Shown here: positions 37,839 through 49,376 of the stretch, one piece after another | How positions within the stretch are numbered: the stretch's first letter is position 1 | Layout: the number at the start of each line of letters is the position of its first letter | NCBI GenBank assembly: GCA_922989275.2 | Contig: OV277871.1 | Location: 31,630,693 to 31,694,692 of the forward strand | Length of the DNA stretch: 64,000 bases | Direction: 5' to 3' | Source: Gari tellinella | Taxonomy: Eukaryota > Mollusca > Bivalvia > Cardiida > Psammobiidae | Position numbers and translations under genes: made by a program | The notes under the pieces: generated by a model | Told to the model about the DNA's origin: nothing | The model's database searches: none | What the model saw: only the letters and a program-made list of their open reading frames with translations

Positions 37839-38559
37839 TCTGCCTACGGATCGAAAATAAGGCTCTGGAAAATGGGTCTCATGGCATGTCGTGTAGACGG
37901 GCAACATCCACTTGATTTATATTCAGCATATGTATACGAACAATTCTAGGGGGGATGTAAAGTTCTTAGGCGCGTATTAAGGTCAGAAATAGGTCAAAGG
38001 TCATTGGGTGCAGATTTTTGCATACCATAATATAAACCTAACTTTTTTTACATTTCAAATATATCAAATGAACTATTATTGGTTACAATTAGTTCACAAA
38101 TGTCTGTACTTGCTAAATATTATCAAAAAAGTAAAATATTACTGTCAATGTCCTTTTCCAGGGGCAATAACTCTGATTTTCCTCTTTCTTTTATATATAT
38201 TTTTATAGTTATTCTTTCGTTATTTTTGTCTGTGTTCTTATAACATCAAATTATTTTTATGTTTCTTTACACCTTTGACATAAAGTAACAATTCTGAATG
38301 CAAATGGAAGTAAATATTACAGCCAATGCTCCTTTTCAGGGGCAATAACTCTGATTTTTCTCTTTCTATTTTATTTTTTATGGGAATTTGTTTTCGTTAT
38401 TTTTTGACTGTTTTCTTATAACATCAAACTTTTGTATGTTTCTTTACACCTTTGACATAAAGCAACGATTCAATGTGCAAATAAAAGTAAAAATTACAGT
38501 CAATGCTCTATTCCAGGGGCAATTACTCTGTTTTTACTGTTCCATATCTCCTTTTTAAT

Positions 38560-39900
38560 AGGAATTTTGATAATTAATTGTTATGCTATTTGCAATCACT
38601 CATAGATAACTTAAAAAACTTTAATTTATTGAATGTATAATTAGTCAAAAAATCTAGAAATAGAATTTTCGTGAGAGAAAAAACAATCATAAGTCACAAA
38701 CAAGGGCGATAACTCTTAAAATAAGCCAGTAAATCACGTATTCTGTTCATTTCTGCTATAATAGCTGGGCACATTAGAGAAAAAATCATAAACTTGATAT
38801 ACAATAATCAAAGTAGGTTTACATAATATACTGATATGGCCTTTCTTTCAACAAAAAGCCCTTTTGCACCGTAAACATTCAAAATGGCCGCCATTTTTCA
38901 AGATGGCCGCCATTTTCGGTTCTCATATACCATTTCTCTTCTAACATTTGACATGAATGACCAAATTTTATACTTTTGGTGTTGAAATATATGTTTTTAA
39001 GCATTGGCAAGGTAATCAAGAATTTTTTTAATTGATTTGAAGCTTACTTTAATGCATAATGACCAATGTTTGAAAAAGAAACGTGTTTGCTTTAAGATGA
39101 CCGTTACCTTTTGCACTAATGATTAATTTCGTTTCTTAAATTTTCTCATACATGACCATTAGTCAAACTTTCGGAGTCAAAGGTAGTATTAAAATCACTA
39201 ATTTTGTGATTGTATATTTATTAAAAAACTTGTTTTATTGGGTATTGACTTACTTTTGGCAAATACATATACATTGTATATATATATGGTTTATGAATAA
39301 TAAAGTAGTAAATCCTGTTTGTTGTTGTATTATTGCTTATGATGTGTGTATATATTCATTGTCATATTCACAAATTTATTAATCTGAACAAAAGCGGCAA
39401 CATCGAAAATACAGGCATCTGTCACTGCAATCAGTTTTCTTTAGCGCATACGCTTAATCTTCGCAACTATATGTATATCTATATCCAATAAATAGCAGCC
39501 TAGTCCAATGTATCAGCAATATATTTCCTTCATTCACACTCTACTGGACACTTATATTATTTTGCGTAATGCCACAAAACATAAGCTATTTAGTATGCAA
39601 ATAATTTCGTGTGTTTAAACAAAGCTGCTTGACTGGTAGGAATTGCGAAGTAAGGTTTTTTCCACTATCAGGCAAACACGTCCAGTCCAACACAATAATT
39701 GCATTAAATACAACTTATCTAATGGCTTGTCATACATAGCAATCGCAATGTTTTGAAGACTTTACTGTTTCTACATTTTAACTAATAGTAAATAAACAAT
39801 AAATTGTAAATGTAAAATATTTTCCATGAAATGCATTCGATATGGTCCATGCAGCCTTTTCTCTTTCCATATGAAAACTATCTAGAACGAATTAACAGAA
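38560..39900. other. Interior of the long-armed element, no coding evidence
   Basis: AT-rich. One paired ATGGCCGCCATTTT motif (about 38885-38916) is the only conspicuous feature. Confidence 0.5.
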
Positions 39901-39929
39901 CACGAAATATAATGCGTTGATTGTGTATG

Positions 39930-41230
39930 TTCAGATCTCACAGGGTCAATTAACAAAAATATTAACTTCATTACGGGAAACCAGCTCAAGTTTGATTGTT
40001 GTACAAAGGAAACCAACTCGTTCTGTATACCAAGATCTTTTAGCAAAGGTAATTCTAAGCCCTTGCTGCACTGGGCGGTTTGTTAGATGTATTTTGTATT
40101 TCGACAAGTGAAAAATCGACAGACGCATAGAATGCTGTAGACCAATTTGTTGAGACAGCGTTAAAGGATGCTGAAACAAAAGACATTAGCCATATTTTGT
40201 TGGACGCGAAGTGATTGCAGAACCCTCTTATTGGTTTAGGACTTTACAAATTATTGATTCAAGGAGTGCAACACCGACTATTTGCTCCACCCAAAAAACA
40301 AAGTCAAAGACATTAGCAAGTATTTATAGAGACACGAGATCAGACAAGCAACAAGTATCGAAACAGATAAGACCTGACCTTATTAAAGCTCGAGAAAGAT
40401 CTCAAGAGTATGCTCAATAATTTGTTCAGTCGGTATATTCCCATTTCACAGGCACACCTACTCGCATTGATGTCACATTTGATACCTTGGGAGCAGGTCT
40501 ATCAAAGCTGCCACTGGAAACAATCACAGGTCCAGAAGACCCACTACCTGGACCCACTACCGCATGTCAGAGAGCCATACCTTGTTCTCGACGAGAAGTA
40601 GAAATACATGTACATTGCCGAGTTTCTATCATCTGAATGACACATTATTACCACAAGGGTTGCTTGTTGTAGCAGATGGAACGTTTTCGTAGGCGTTATA
40701 AATGCAAAGTCGTATAGCTTCCATGCTGATAAGTTGTCGGTCGACAATAAAGAAGCTGACAATAGAATGATATTCCATGCTAAGGATGCTGTTGCAAGCG
40801 GGGTTGATCGTCTTATTGATATATGCAGGGACACAGACGTAATAATGTTGATGCTTTGTAGGAAATGACGTGTTAATATGGATGTTATCCGGTACAGCAA
40901 AGCAAAGAGGATGATTCCTTGTTAACAAATTATATGAGGCACTCAAGGTCGACAAAACGTCATAGGTTTCCATACCTAAACTGGTATATAGACACTTGCT
41001 GGTATAGGCAACTCATGAAAGTCAATACAGCCTTGGACCCCATACATACACACTAATTATGTATCACCCCCAATTGGATAAGAAATCCCTCTATCCCAAT
41101 GGCATACATGCAACTCGCGTCTTGCTATTGCAAGACAAAGTGCAGCTCGGCAAAATGTGCTTGCTATAAAAGCCAACAAGTATGCATGTATGAATGTGGT
41201 TGTAAGGCACCACACTGTGTAACTCAGATT
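39930..41230 (+). pseudogene. Decayed gene in the long-armed element
   Basis: Scattered frames preserve ADNRMIFHAKDAVASGVDRL with DTDVIMLML (about 40755-40855) and a Cys-rich CSSAKCACYKSQQVCMYECG stretch (about 41140-41205). The first resembles an E-A-D-T-R...D-T-D-V block in a large uncharacterised family common in cnidarian and mollusc genomes (recollection). Stops and frameshifts separate the pieces. It could be the remains of the element's own gene or of a captured one; the enzyme class is unknown. Confidence 0.35.
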
Positions 41231-42336
41231 AATTGGTAGCATGCGTCTTTATAAGAATCCCCACATTCTCACTTTTGCTAGACGCGTCATTGTAAACTGA
41301 ATGTATGTAGATCGATGATCTGATTGTTTCATAACGAAGCATAATGCATGTCTTAGTACATCCAATTGGTGATGAAAGTTCTGTAAAGTTATTCACAAGT
41401 TTGGTCAAATGATACCACGAGTGTATGGTTTGTGATTGTTCTTCTTCGTTCAAATATCTCTAAAAGGATATTGATATTGTAAATGTTCATTTGTAAAACT
41501 GTACGTTAAAGTATGTGAATAATTATACAGAATGTTTACATCTAATTCATTTGGTATGTGTTAAAATTACACGTATACAGGCTGTAAAGCACAACTTCCC
41601 GTCACAAAATTGTAAATACACCATGTTTTAGCCAGATACATAGTAATAACCCTTGGATTTGTCACAAAACCAACGATAACATTTTATAGAAATTCGAACC
41701 TAACATAGTCATCCATTATGTATGTTCATGTCAATACAGTCACTGTGTTCCTAAGAAAGTAATACTTAATATAATGATACTTTCCCCAAAGTGAATTTAA
41801 GAGAAACTCATTTGGCATCGCACACAATCCAATCTTTTGGCTTTTTTATATATCGGGGTTGTCTGTATGTATACCCTAAAGCGCATATTTCAGTGATGAA
41901 TTTCCATAGTGAATTACTGCTTCGTGTCAATGATGTTTATATACATGTACATAACGTAGTTTGATTTTATAAGAAAACAGACCATAAATAATAAACAAAC
42001 AAACAAAAAAACATAAAAAAGAAAGAGAAAAAACCAGAGTTATTGCCTAAAGAAAGAAAAATGACTGTAAGAATACATTTGATTTGATTATTTAATTGCT
42101 GTTTTTGTTAAAATGTACTAGGTAAACCCAAACAAATTCGATATTATAAGAAAGCAGTCAAACATAACGCAAACAATTCTCATTAATAATTGTTTAATTT
42201 GACTCATTTTAAAAATGATTTTACAAACTTACTATAACAATTTTATAATCTTGGTAATAATATTGAAAGAATTTCCATGTTTCCATGCATCTCAATATTG
42301 TATCATTTTCATTGTGAATGTAGTTATTTGTCTTTC
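41231..42336. other. No recognisable feature
   Basis: AT-rich interior of the long-armed element. Confidence 0.5.
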
Positions 42337-42450
42337 TCGCTTTGTAGGTACATTAATATAATTTCATGTGAGGCGCTTTTGAACGCACAACTCCTGTGTG
42401 AAAAGAGAGCTATATAAATCGGGTATAATAATAATAATAATAATAATAAT
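42337..42450 (-). repeat. Family F repeat head, reverse copy with (AAT)n
   Basis: The complement of TATATAGCGCTC...TTCACACAGGG ending in about nine AAT units. It borders the tandem units of the right arm. Confidence 0.6.
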
Positions 42451-43589
42451 TAAATATAAAATAGGAATGGAAAAACAAGAGTTATTGCCCCTGGAAAAGA
42501 GCACTGACAGTAATATTAACTTTTATTTGCATATCGAACTGCTCCTTTATGTCAAAAGTGTAAACAAACATAAAACATTATAAGAAAACAGTACAAAAAA
42601 ACGAAAACTAATTCCCATTTAAAATTAAATATGGAACTGAAAGATCAGAGTTATTGCCCATGGAATAGAGCATTGACTATAATATTTACTTTTATTTGCA
42701 TATTGAACTGCTCCTTTGTGTCAAAAGTGTAAACAAACATAAACACATTTTTAGAAAACAGTCAAAAAATAACGAAAACAAATTCCCATAAAAAATAAAA
42801 TAGAAAGAGAAAAATCAGAGTTATTGCCCCTGGAAAAGGGCATTGGCTGTAATATTTACTTCCATTTGCATTTAGAATTGTTACTTTATGTCAAAGGTGT
42901 AAAGAAACATAAAAATAATTTGACGTTATAAGAACACAGACAAAAATAACTAAAAAATAACTATAAAAATATAAAAAAGAATGAGGAAAATCAGAGTTAT
43001 TGCCCCTGGAAAAGGACATTGACAGTAATATTTTACGTTTTTGATAATATTTAGCAAGTACAGACATTTGTGAACTAATTGTAACCAATAATAGTTCATT
43101 TGATATATTTGAAATGTAAATAAAGTTAGGTTTATATTATGGTATGCAAATATCTGCACCCGTTGACCTTTGACCTCATTTCTGACCTTGATTTGAACTT
43201 TTCGACTTTACATCCCCCCCTAGAATTTCTAAGATATGTTCACTGAACACGAATCAGGTGGATGTAACCCGTCTACACGACATGCCATGAGGGGTCAAAA
43301 ACGGTCAAAATGTTGGTAGACTATATGCCTTTGTATGATGTTGAGCGTTTCCGCGTGTATCTGCACAGTAAAATACAAGAGTCTGTTTCAGCCACCTTGA
43401 ATCAGCCACTTTGTAGTTTACTCTGACGTGGCTTCCGATTTAACATGACGTCATTTGCGTTCATGTAGCAGTGCCGCGTTATTCTTTGTGGCATACACAA
43501 ATTCTTGTTCTGCTTCAAATAACTAATACATTTTGGATATAAAATGATTTTAACAACTATTTAGTTGTTTCTGGTTTGTATCCAAGGCA

Positions 43590-43775
43590 TATAATAAACA
43601 CATCACCAGTTGGCAGTGCGCAACAGAGTGTTGCATTTAGCTCTCGACGTTTTGGGCGGAAACAACCGATCAGACTCGCGCCAAGGCGCTCGTCAGATCG
43701 GCTATTTCCGTCAATAACGTCTCGAGCTAAATACATCACTCTGTATCGCACTGTCAACTGGTAATGTGTATTTAC
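43590..43775. repeat. Foldback element, ~185 bp
   Basis: ACACATCACCAGTTGGCAGT ... AGCTCTCGACGTTTTGGGCG faces CGTCAATAACGTCTCGAGCT ... CACTGTCAACTGGTAATGTG. It is a near-complete palindrome with its tip near GCGCCAAGGCGC. Confidence 0.7.
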
Positions 43776-43776
43776 A

Positions 43777-43952
43777 CTAACACTATAATTTCCATTGCAA
43801 ATAGTCTGGAGTCAGATTAGACGCAAGATAATCCGGCGTCTGATCAGGTTCCAGACTGTTTATCACTAGTATTAAAATTGATAGTTGGAAATGTCTAAAT
43901 GTTGTCGTCAGTTTTGGGCATTTTAGTACATCGTGTAACGTCTTCTTCACTG
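43777..43952. mobile_element. Family A MITE, right half
   Basis: Starts inside the arm (CACTAACACTATAATTTCC), then a core with CAGATTAGACGCAAGATAAT, and ends CGTCTTCTTCACTG|TA. It complements the left half at 19013-19053. Confidence 0.6.
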
Positions 43953-43967
43953 TATCACTGTATGTTA

Positions 43968-44213
43968 CAGTGAAGAATCTGTTATTCTTTCCCGTTTAAA
44001 CGCAAACGTACGCAAAGGCAAAACACTAAAACGTAGAAAAGTACAACTTTTGGTCAATTCTGATAATTCATGTTTATCTTGGTGGCAAACAGTTTGGAGC
44101 CTGATCAGACGCCGGGTTACCCGGCGTCTGATCTGGCTCCAAACTGATTGCACTACAAATAATAGTTTTAGCGTAAACGCGTTTATTTGGAAAGAATAAC
44201 GTTTTCTCCACTG
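43968..44213. mobile_element. Family A MITE
   Basis: TA|CAGTGAAGAATCTGTTATTC ... CGTTTTCTCCACTG|TA, with a perfect core and both TA copies. Confidence 0.88.
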
Positions 44214-44229
44214 TACAATAGTTTCGTTT

Positions 44230-45050
44230 GACCCCTTCACTGCCATGACGTAATCAAATTGTAATCCATTTGCGCCCAGTGGATTTGTCCATGCTTATAT
44301 ATCGGATTAGTCAATTTACTTTTATCTAAGGCAAAATAAAAAAACAACCTTTGTTTCCGGTAACCCGACCGACCCTAGTTTTTCCCCCCGACCCTAAATA
44401 GTTTTTTCATTTTTCGAAAAATGTATCAGCGAATGTCGGTAACTTCTTCATCGCATGTGACAGTCGTTTTTTGCAAAGCTTGCGATAGAAGCTATTCTCC
44501 CCTTAATTATTAAAAAAGCTACTTTATAGACGTTTTAAAAGTGTTTCAAAATTGATTGTAAAATATGATTTAGCAAATATCTAAATGAAATTTGCTTTGA
44601 ATCTGTCAAAAAGTGTCTTCCTTTCACCTATGGTCTGCTAGTTATTAATTAGTTATTGACACATTAATTAGTTAGGACAAAATACTAAAATATAAAATAC
44701 ATTTTTTCATATATTGATATATTTATATAAAATACTCCATCGGAAAGTTAAATCGATCTTACTCATTCTATTTCTTAAAAAACAAAAAAGGTTTTCCGAC
44801 CTACCGTCCCTAATTGTTTTGGGCATGTAATAGGAAACACATTTACTTTTTTTAGGCCTAAGGGATACCTGCCTAAATTTACATGTTCGTTTTATTTTAT
44901 ATTGAAGTTCCTATTAGAAAACAGTCTACACTCTGATCTGAGTTATACTGTTTGCCTATGTCGCATATATACTCAGCCAAAAAAGAAAGTACCCATCATA
45001 TATTTCTATCTATATACGAGGAACTTAAATATTTTCTGACTATTTTTTTT
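44230..45050. other. No coding feature; a lone family B end at 44231
   Basis: ACCCCTTCACTGCCATGACG at 44231 is a family B left end without a partner. The rest is unrecognised AT-rich sequence. Confidence 0.45.
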
Positions 45051-45052
45051 AT

Positions 45053-45146
45053 CTGGATTGAAGAACAATTCCTTAGTGAAATTCTGTGAAAATTCGTTCC
45101 ACATGTGTTCTAAAGGATTTAAATCTGGACTATTCGCAGGCCAGTC
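45053..45146 (-). pseudogene. Tc1/mariner transposase fragment
   Basis: The minus strand encodes DWPANSPDLNPLEHMWNEFS. This is the hallmark C-terminal DDE block of Tc1-like transposases, with the last catalytic acidic residue in SPDLNP. Only about 30 codons remain. Short AGCCAAAAAGGAAGT-like repeats on both sides may be eroded ends. Confidence 0.8.
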
Positions 45147-45149
45147 TAA

Positions 45150-45640
45150 TATACGCAGCCAAAAAGGAAGTTGCCCACTTGTTACATTTACTTTACATTA
45201 AGTAAATTGTTAAGCTCCATATCTTTTAAAGTACCCTATCAATTCCAGTTTTGTTTGAGGTTTTAAAAGCCCACACGGTTACCAATTATTCCAATAAAAC
45301 ATTCAGGTTAAACGACACATGCAACGAAAATGAAACTTAAAGTTTGTTCTTATTTCAATGCAAAGGGAGGTAATTTGATATTATAAGGTTTTCTAGTCTC
45401 TAATAACACCGTGAATATTGTCATTAATGAAAGTCTAATGTGATTTTATTTTCTTTAAGAACAAGTTCTAGCTGCAGAATATGAGTACAATTGTTTATCG
45501 TCCATGGAAAAGATATTCTAAGCAAAAATGCTGTTTTCAGAAAAAAGTGTTATGGACCTTTTATTTTCAATACAGTGTGCCAGTTATTTAGCCACAATGA
45601 TATCATGTCATCTGCTTATTTCTTTAAAATAGAATTTAAA
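45150..45640. other. No recognisable feature
   Basis: Non-coding intron sequence. Confidence 0.5.
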
Positions 45641-45642
45641 TA

Positions 45643-45861
45643 CAGTACGCGTTTACGCTAAAACTATTATTTGCAGTGCAAACAGTTTGGAGCCAGATAA
45701 GACGCCGGGTAACCCGGCGTCTGATCAGGCTCCCAACTGTTTGCCACCAAGATAAACAAGAATTATCAGAATTGTCCAAAAGTTGTTCTTTTCTACGTTT
45801 TAGTGCTTTGCGTTTGCGTACGTTTGCGTTTAAACGGGAAAGAATAACAGATTCTCCACTG
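45643..45861. mobile_element. Family A MITE, left end deleted
   Basis: Starts CAGTACGCGTTTACGC (about 25 bp of the left end lost) and ends CAGATTCTCCACTG|TA. The core is perfect. Confidence 0.75.
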
Positions 45862-45909
45862 TAGTCTGGTTTCATTTCTCAATTTTCAAATTTATATATT
45901 TAAACTGAA

Positions 45910-46092
45910 CCCTTTCACTCTCAATGACACATATGCAAACAGTTTTATCCTGACCAGACACTGCGTTTGATCAGGATCAAAACTGGTTGCTAATCGTTTT
46001 GGAATTATGTCAGTTATACTGCCTTAAAACTAATTTTGAAAATATAGTGCTGACAACAATATTGATGGAGACGACATGATGTCGGTGAAGGG
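45910..46092. mobile_element. Family B MITE, degenerate
   Basis: CCCTTTCACTCTCAATGACA ... GACGACATGATGTCGGTGAAGGG. The core is shortened to CAGACACTGCGTTTGATCAG. The TTAA flanks are lost. Confidence 0.55.
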
Positions 46093-46183
46093 AAAAAGAC
46101 CTCAAGATAAATTTGCTCATGAAAACAAAAAGTAAACCTATATTGAAATACATGTCAAACTGTTTGCAAACAAAGACATTGTA

Positions 46184-46430
46184 CAGTGGAGAAAAACGTT
46201 ATTCTTGCCTGTTCAAACGCACACGAAACGCAATGAAAAAACACTAAAATGTAGAAAAGGACAACTTTTGACAAATCTGACTTTTTATTTTTATCTGAGT
46301 GGCAAACAGTTTGGAGCCTGATCAGAAACCGGGTTACCCGGCGTCTGAGTAGGCTTCAAACTGTTTGCACTGGAAATAATAGTTTTAGCGTAAACCCGTT
46401 TATTGGGAAAGAATAACGTTTTCTCCACTG
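46184..46430. mobile_element. Family A MITE
   Basis: TA|CAGTGGAGAAAAACGTTATT ... CGTTTTCTCCACTG|TA, with the core ACCGGGTTACCCGGCGTCTG. Confidence 0.85.
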
Positions 46431-46543
46431 TACTCTTAGTAAGTTAGTTGAGGGCCTCATGGAAGATTGGTTTTTACCAAATGAGTTCTCTTGTTAAATA
46501 AAGTCTTTATTATTATTATTATTAGTCAGTGAAGCAGCTAACC

Positions 46544-46690
46544 CTTTCACTGCCAATTTAAACATTCTGATTAAACCTTTCCGCTGCCAAACATTGTCTT
46601 CTTACATTTGCTGTCTGAAATTTTAAACAGTTTAGGCTCGGATCAAATGCCGCGTTTCGCGGTGTCTGGTCTGGATCCAAATTGTAAATC
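46544..46690. repeat. Two family B ends and a core fragment
   Basis: CCCTTTCACTGCC and CCTTTCCGCTGCC occur in succession, followed by a core AATGCCGCGTTTCGCGGTGT. Confidence 0.45.
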
Positions 46691-46819
46691 GTTTATGTCA
46701 TTCGAAAGAGTCATACGAATCATAACGCAATCGAATTGTAAAAAATGATTGTTCCTTATACTTTTGCTCCTATGTTTTAGCCTTACTCCTTGGCATGTTT
46801 TTAGTTTTAAGAACATGTT

Positions 46820-46925
46820 ATCTGATAAAGTAAGTTGAAAGTAAAGCAAAACGCACCTTAATGTGAATCGTGCGTTACTTTCAGCCTGATTTAAGCCACG
46901 TGTATCAACTAGGATATAGAAATTA
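46820..46925. repeat. Family E palindrome fragment
   Basis: AAGTTGAAAGTAAAGCAAAA faces GTGCGTTACTTTCAGCCTGA around CACCTTAATGTG. Confidence 0.5.
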
Positions 46926-46974
46926 TTTCATAGAATGAAATAATAGTTTCAAAGTAAGTCTGAATGTTGATTTT

Positions 46975-47189
46975 AACCTGGACGGCAAACAGTTTGGAGA
47001 CACTAAAATGTAGAAAAGGACAACTTTTGACACATCTGACTTTTTATTTTTATCTGAGTGGCAAACAGTTTTGAGCCTGATCAGACACCGGGTTACCCGG
47101 CATCTGTTCAGGCTCCAAACTGTTTGCACAGGGAATAATAGTTTTAGCGTAAACACGTTTATATGGAAAGAATAAAGTTTTCTCGACTG
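46975..47189. mobile_element. Family A MITE, rearranged left part
   Basis: Two core arms (GGCAAACAGTTTGGAGAC and GGCAAACAGTTTTGAGCC) precede one tip, and the element ends AGTTTTCTCGACTG|TA. Confidence 0.6.
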
Positions 47190-47203
47190 TATACGCGAAG
47201 CTA

Positions 47204-47437
47204 CAGTGGAGAATGTGTTATTCTTTCCCAATAAACGCGTTTACGCTAAAACTATTATTTGCAGTGCAAACAGTTTGGAGCCAGATCAGACGCCGGGTAA
47301 CCCGGCGTTTGATCAGGCTCCAAACTGTTTGCCACCAAGATAAACATGAAATATCAGAATTGTCCAAAAGTTGTTCTTTTCTACCTTTTAGCGCTTTGCG
47401 TTTGCGTTTAAACGGGAAAGAATAACAGATTTATCAC
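47204..47437. mobile_element. Family A MITE, right end truncated
   Basis: TA|CAGTGGAGAATGTGTTATTC through a core GACGCCGGGTAACCCGGCGT to AAAGAATAACAGATTTATCA. The CCACTGTA end is missing. Confidence 0.8.
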
Positions 47438-47878
47438 GCCCTCCAATCACTTGCTACGACTCCGAAAAAAGTAGCAAATCAACTCAATGCTCGGAACGTC
47501 ATATATCTAGTGCATGTACATGTAGGTAAACATTGAAAACAAATTGAGAATGGTGTTTATCTATTTTCACTCTTCACTTACTTTAACCTCCAAAAATAAA
47601 AAACAATGCATCGATAAGTCGTTACACTGACTATAAACAGTATTAATAAATGTTTACATGTATCGATACGAGTGGTAAATGATCTTGAACCTGATAAGAC
47701 GCCAATTCAGATGTCTAGAGTCTGACCTCAGTCCAAACTGTTTGCCTGTTTGCCGTGTAACTGTATTCGCCTATGAGAGGGGGGGGGGGGTTCAAATATC
47801 GAATTATCGTTCTTTAAACTGTCAGTATGTACTTTTCTGTTGACTATTGTAGAGTTATTATTTACTATAATTATACAG
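47438..47878. other. Intron sequence before exon f
   Basis: Contains a family B/A core remnant near 47685-47745 (TGATAAGACGCCAATTCAG) and a G12 run near 47779. No exon is seen. Confidence 0.45.
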
Positions 47879-48069
47879 GTATGCTCACCGACTACCCCAA
47901 TGAGCCCTCAAGTTTTTTACGATTGCATTACATACAGCGAGACGGGCCTAGATTCATCGTATTTTACCGTTGTAACAGGCGGATGGTCAGCATGGGGCGC
48001 GATGTCATCCTGCTCTAGGACTTGTGGGACAGGCGTACAGTATCGTCAACGAGAATGCAATAACCCAAA
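47879..48069 (+). CDS. ADAMTS-like gene, exon f (thrombospondin type 1 repeat)
   Basis: Acceptor TTATACAG|, donor |GTAAGC. The exon joins exon e in phase 0 to read GTYCADGK|VC. It encodes 63 codons: a short linker with [16 protein letters not shown], then a clear thrombospondin type 1 repeat, [20 protein letters not shown] with [10 protein letters not shown]. The WxxW, CSRTCG and REC signatures are those of the central TSR of ADAMTS proteins, which binds glycosaminoglycans or substrate and carries C-mannosylated Trp. A family C MITE starts 14 bp after the donor. Confidence 0.9.
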
Positions 48070-48083
48070 GTAAGCTAATCATA

Positions 48084-48438
48084 CAGTGTTCCCTTTCTAC
48101 AACGGCACTCCAAACAACGACTCCCTCCTTACAATGACCCTTGCCTCGGTTCCCTAAAAAGGACAATTATGTCTAACGCCTTTACGGTTGCAATATCGTC
48201 TGCTTAAGTATCGTCTGCTAATTTTCTCAAAGTTATATAATGGACATTTTGACAGGAAATTCACTTATTGGCGAGTGGCAAACAGCTTGAATCCAGATCA
48301 GACGCCGCGTGACGCGGCGTCTGCTCTAGATTCAAGCTGTTTGCAAATGTAACCAATTTCCCTCCTATAACGACTCCCTCCGAACAACGCACACAATTGT
48401 TGTCTCCCAATGGATGCCGTAGTAGAGAGGGAGCGCTG
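48084..48438. mobile_element. Family C MITE, complete
   Basis: TA|CAGTGTTCCCTTTCTACAAC ... GTAGTAGAGAGGGAGCGCTG|TA, with a central palindrome (AGATCAGACGCCGCGTGACG, CGGCGTCTGCTCTAG). The TA duplication is intact. The ends recall pogo-like elements. Confidence 0.75.
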
Positions 48439-48444
48439 TACTTG

Positions 48445-48693
48445 CAGTGGAGAAGACGTTATTCTTTCTCGTTTAAACGCAAACGAAACGCAAACACAAT
48501 GCACTAAAATGAAGAAAACGGCAACATTTTGACATTTCTAATAGTCTAGATTATTTTGCATGGCAAACAGTTTGGAGGCTTAGCAGACGCCGGGTGAATC
48601 GGCGTCTGAACTTGCATCAAACTGTGTACAATGGAAATAATTACATTAGCGTGTCCTCGGGTTTTTTGAGAGAATAATGACATCTGTCGCAGG
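48445..48693. mobile_element. Family A MITE, diverged, tandem with the next
   Basis: CAGTGGAGAAGACGTTATTC ... GAGAATAATGACATCTGTCGCAGG. The core is GACGCCGGGTGAATCGGCGT. Confidence 0.65.
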
Positions 48694-48922
48694 GTAAAGA
48701 TCGCCAATAAGTCTCTCCTACACAAACGAAAGTCGCTCAGATGTAGGGAATAACCTTTACTGACATTTCTGATTGTTTGTTTTAATCTGAGTGGCAAACA
48801 GTTTGGAGCCTGATCAGACGCCGGTTCACCCGGCGTCTGATCTGGCTCCAAACTGTTTGCTTTTGAAATAATTGTTTTAGCACAAATGCGTTTATTTGGA
48901 AAATACAACGTCTTCTTCACTG
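48694..48922. mobile_element. Family A MITE, left arm diverged
   Basis: The core is GACGCCGGTTCACCCGGCGT and the right end is CGTCTTCTTCACTG|TA. It stops 26 bp before exon g. Confidence 0.7.
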
Positions 48923-48948
48923 TAACACTGTGTGATACTGTATTTCAG

Positions 48949-49009
48949 ACCCATGTTTAGTGCGGGATGCCCTGGCTCCAGGTACGATGCCAGCTTGTGC
49001 AACACTGGG
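48949..49009 (+). CDS. ADAMTS-like gene, exon g (end of TSR)
   Basis: Acceptor TGTATTTCAG|, donor |GTAAGA. The first nucleotide completes the Lys of CNNPKP, and 20 further codons (PMFSAGCPGSRYDASLCNTG) supply the last Cys positions of the thrombospondin repeat, ending in phase 0. The intron before it (879 bp) is almost entirely MITE sequence. Confidence 0.82.
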
Positions 49010-49376
49010 GTAAGACATTTACATGCAATTTGTTTGACACTTGTTGCGAAATTTCGTCAGACATATTGCCTTAAATCTAACTTTCAAACAAGATTGTAGA
49101 CAACAATATTGAAGTGGACGATAAAAAGGCATTTAACACATTCAACCCTAGCGACGAGTATACTCGTCATTTATAAACATTGTACCTATAGAGAATACAC
49201 TTGTCCAATGCAAACAGTGAATACTCTGGTCAATTTGCAATATAATGCACATACATTTAACACTCCTGAATTGTCATAGATTGACTAAACTTCATTGGAA
49301 AATGGAACTAACCATTAAAAGTTTTAGGGTCGAATAAGCAATGGGGTAACAACCTTACAAACGATTCCACAATTAA
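49010..49376. other. Intron sequence, no clear element
   Basis: Contains a family B right-end-like CAACAATATTGAAGTGGACG stretch only. Confidence 0.4.

Larger units (their letters stand above)
37837..43323. mobile_element. 5.5-kb element with long inverted arms
   Basis: About 37837-38560 and about 42460-43323 are inverted copies of each other: AGTCTGCCTAC / GTTGGTAGACT at the tips, then CATGGCATGTCGTGTAGACG, CTAGGGGGGATGTAAAG and ATTGGTTACAATTAGTTCAC. Each arm contains three or four ~180-bp tandem units built around GGGGCAATAACTCTGATTTT. The superfamily is unknown. The left tip overlaps the Polinton target duplication by two bases. Removing the Polinton would leave this tip joined almost directly to the Harbinger right end. 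Confidence 0.65.
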
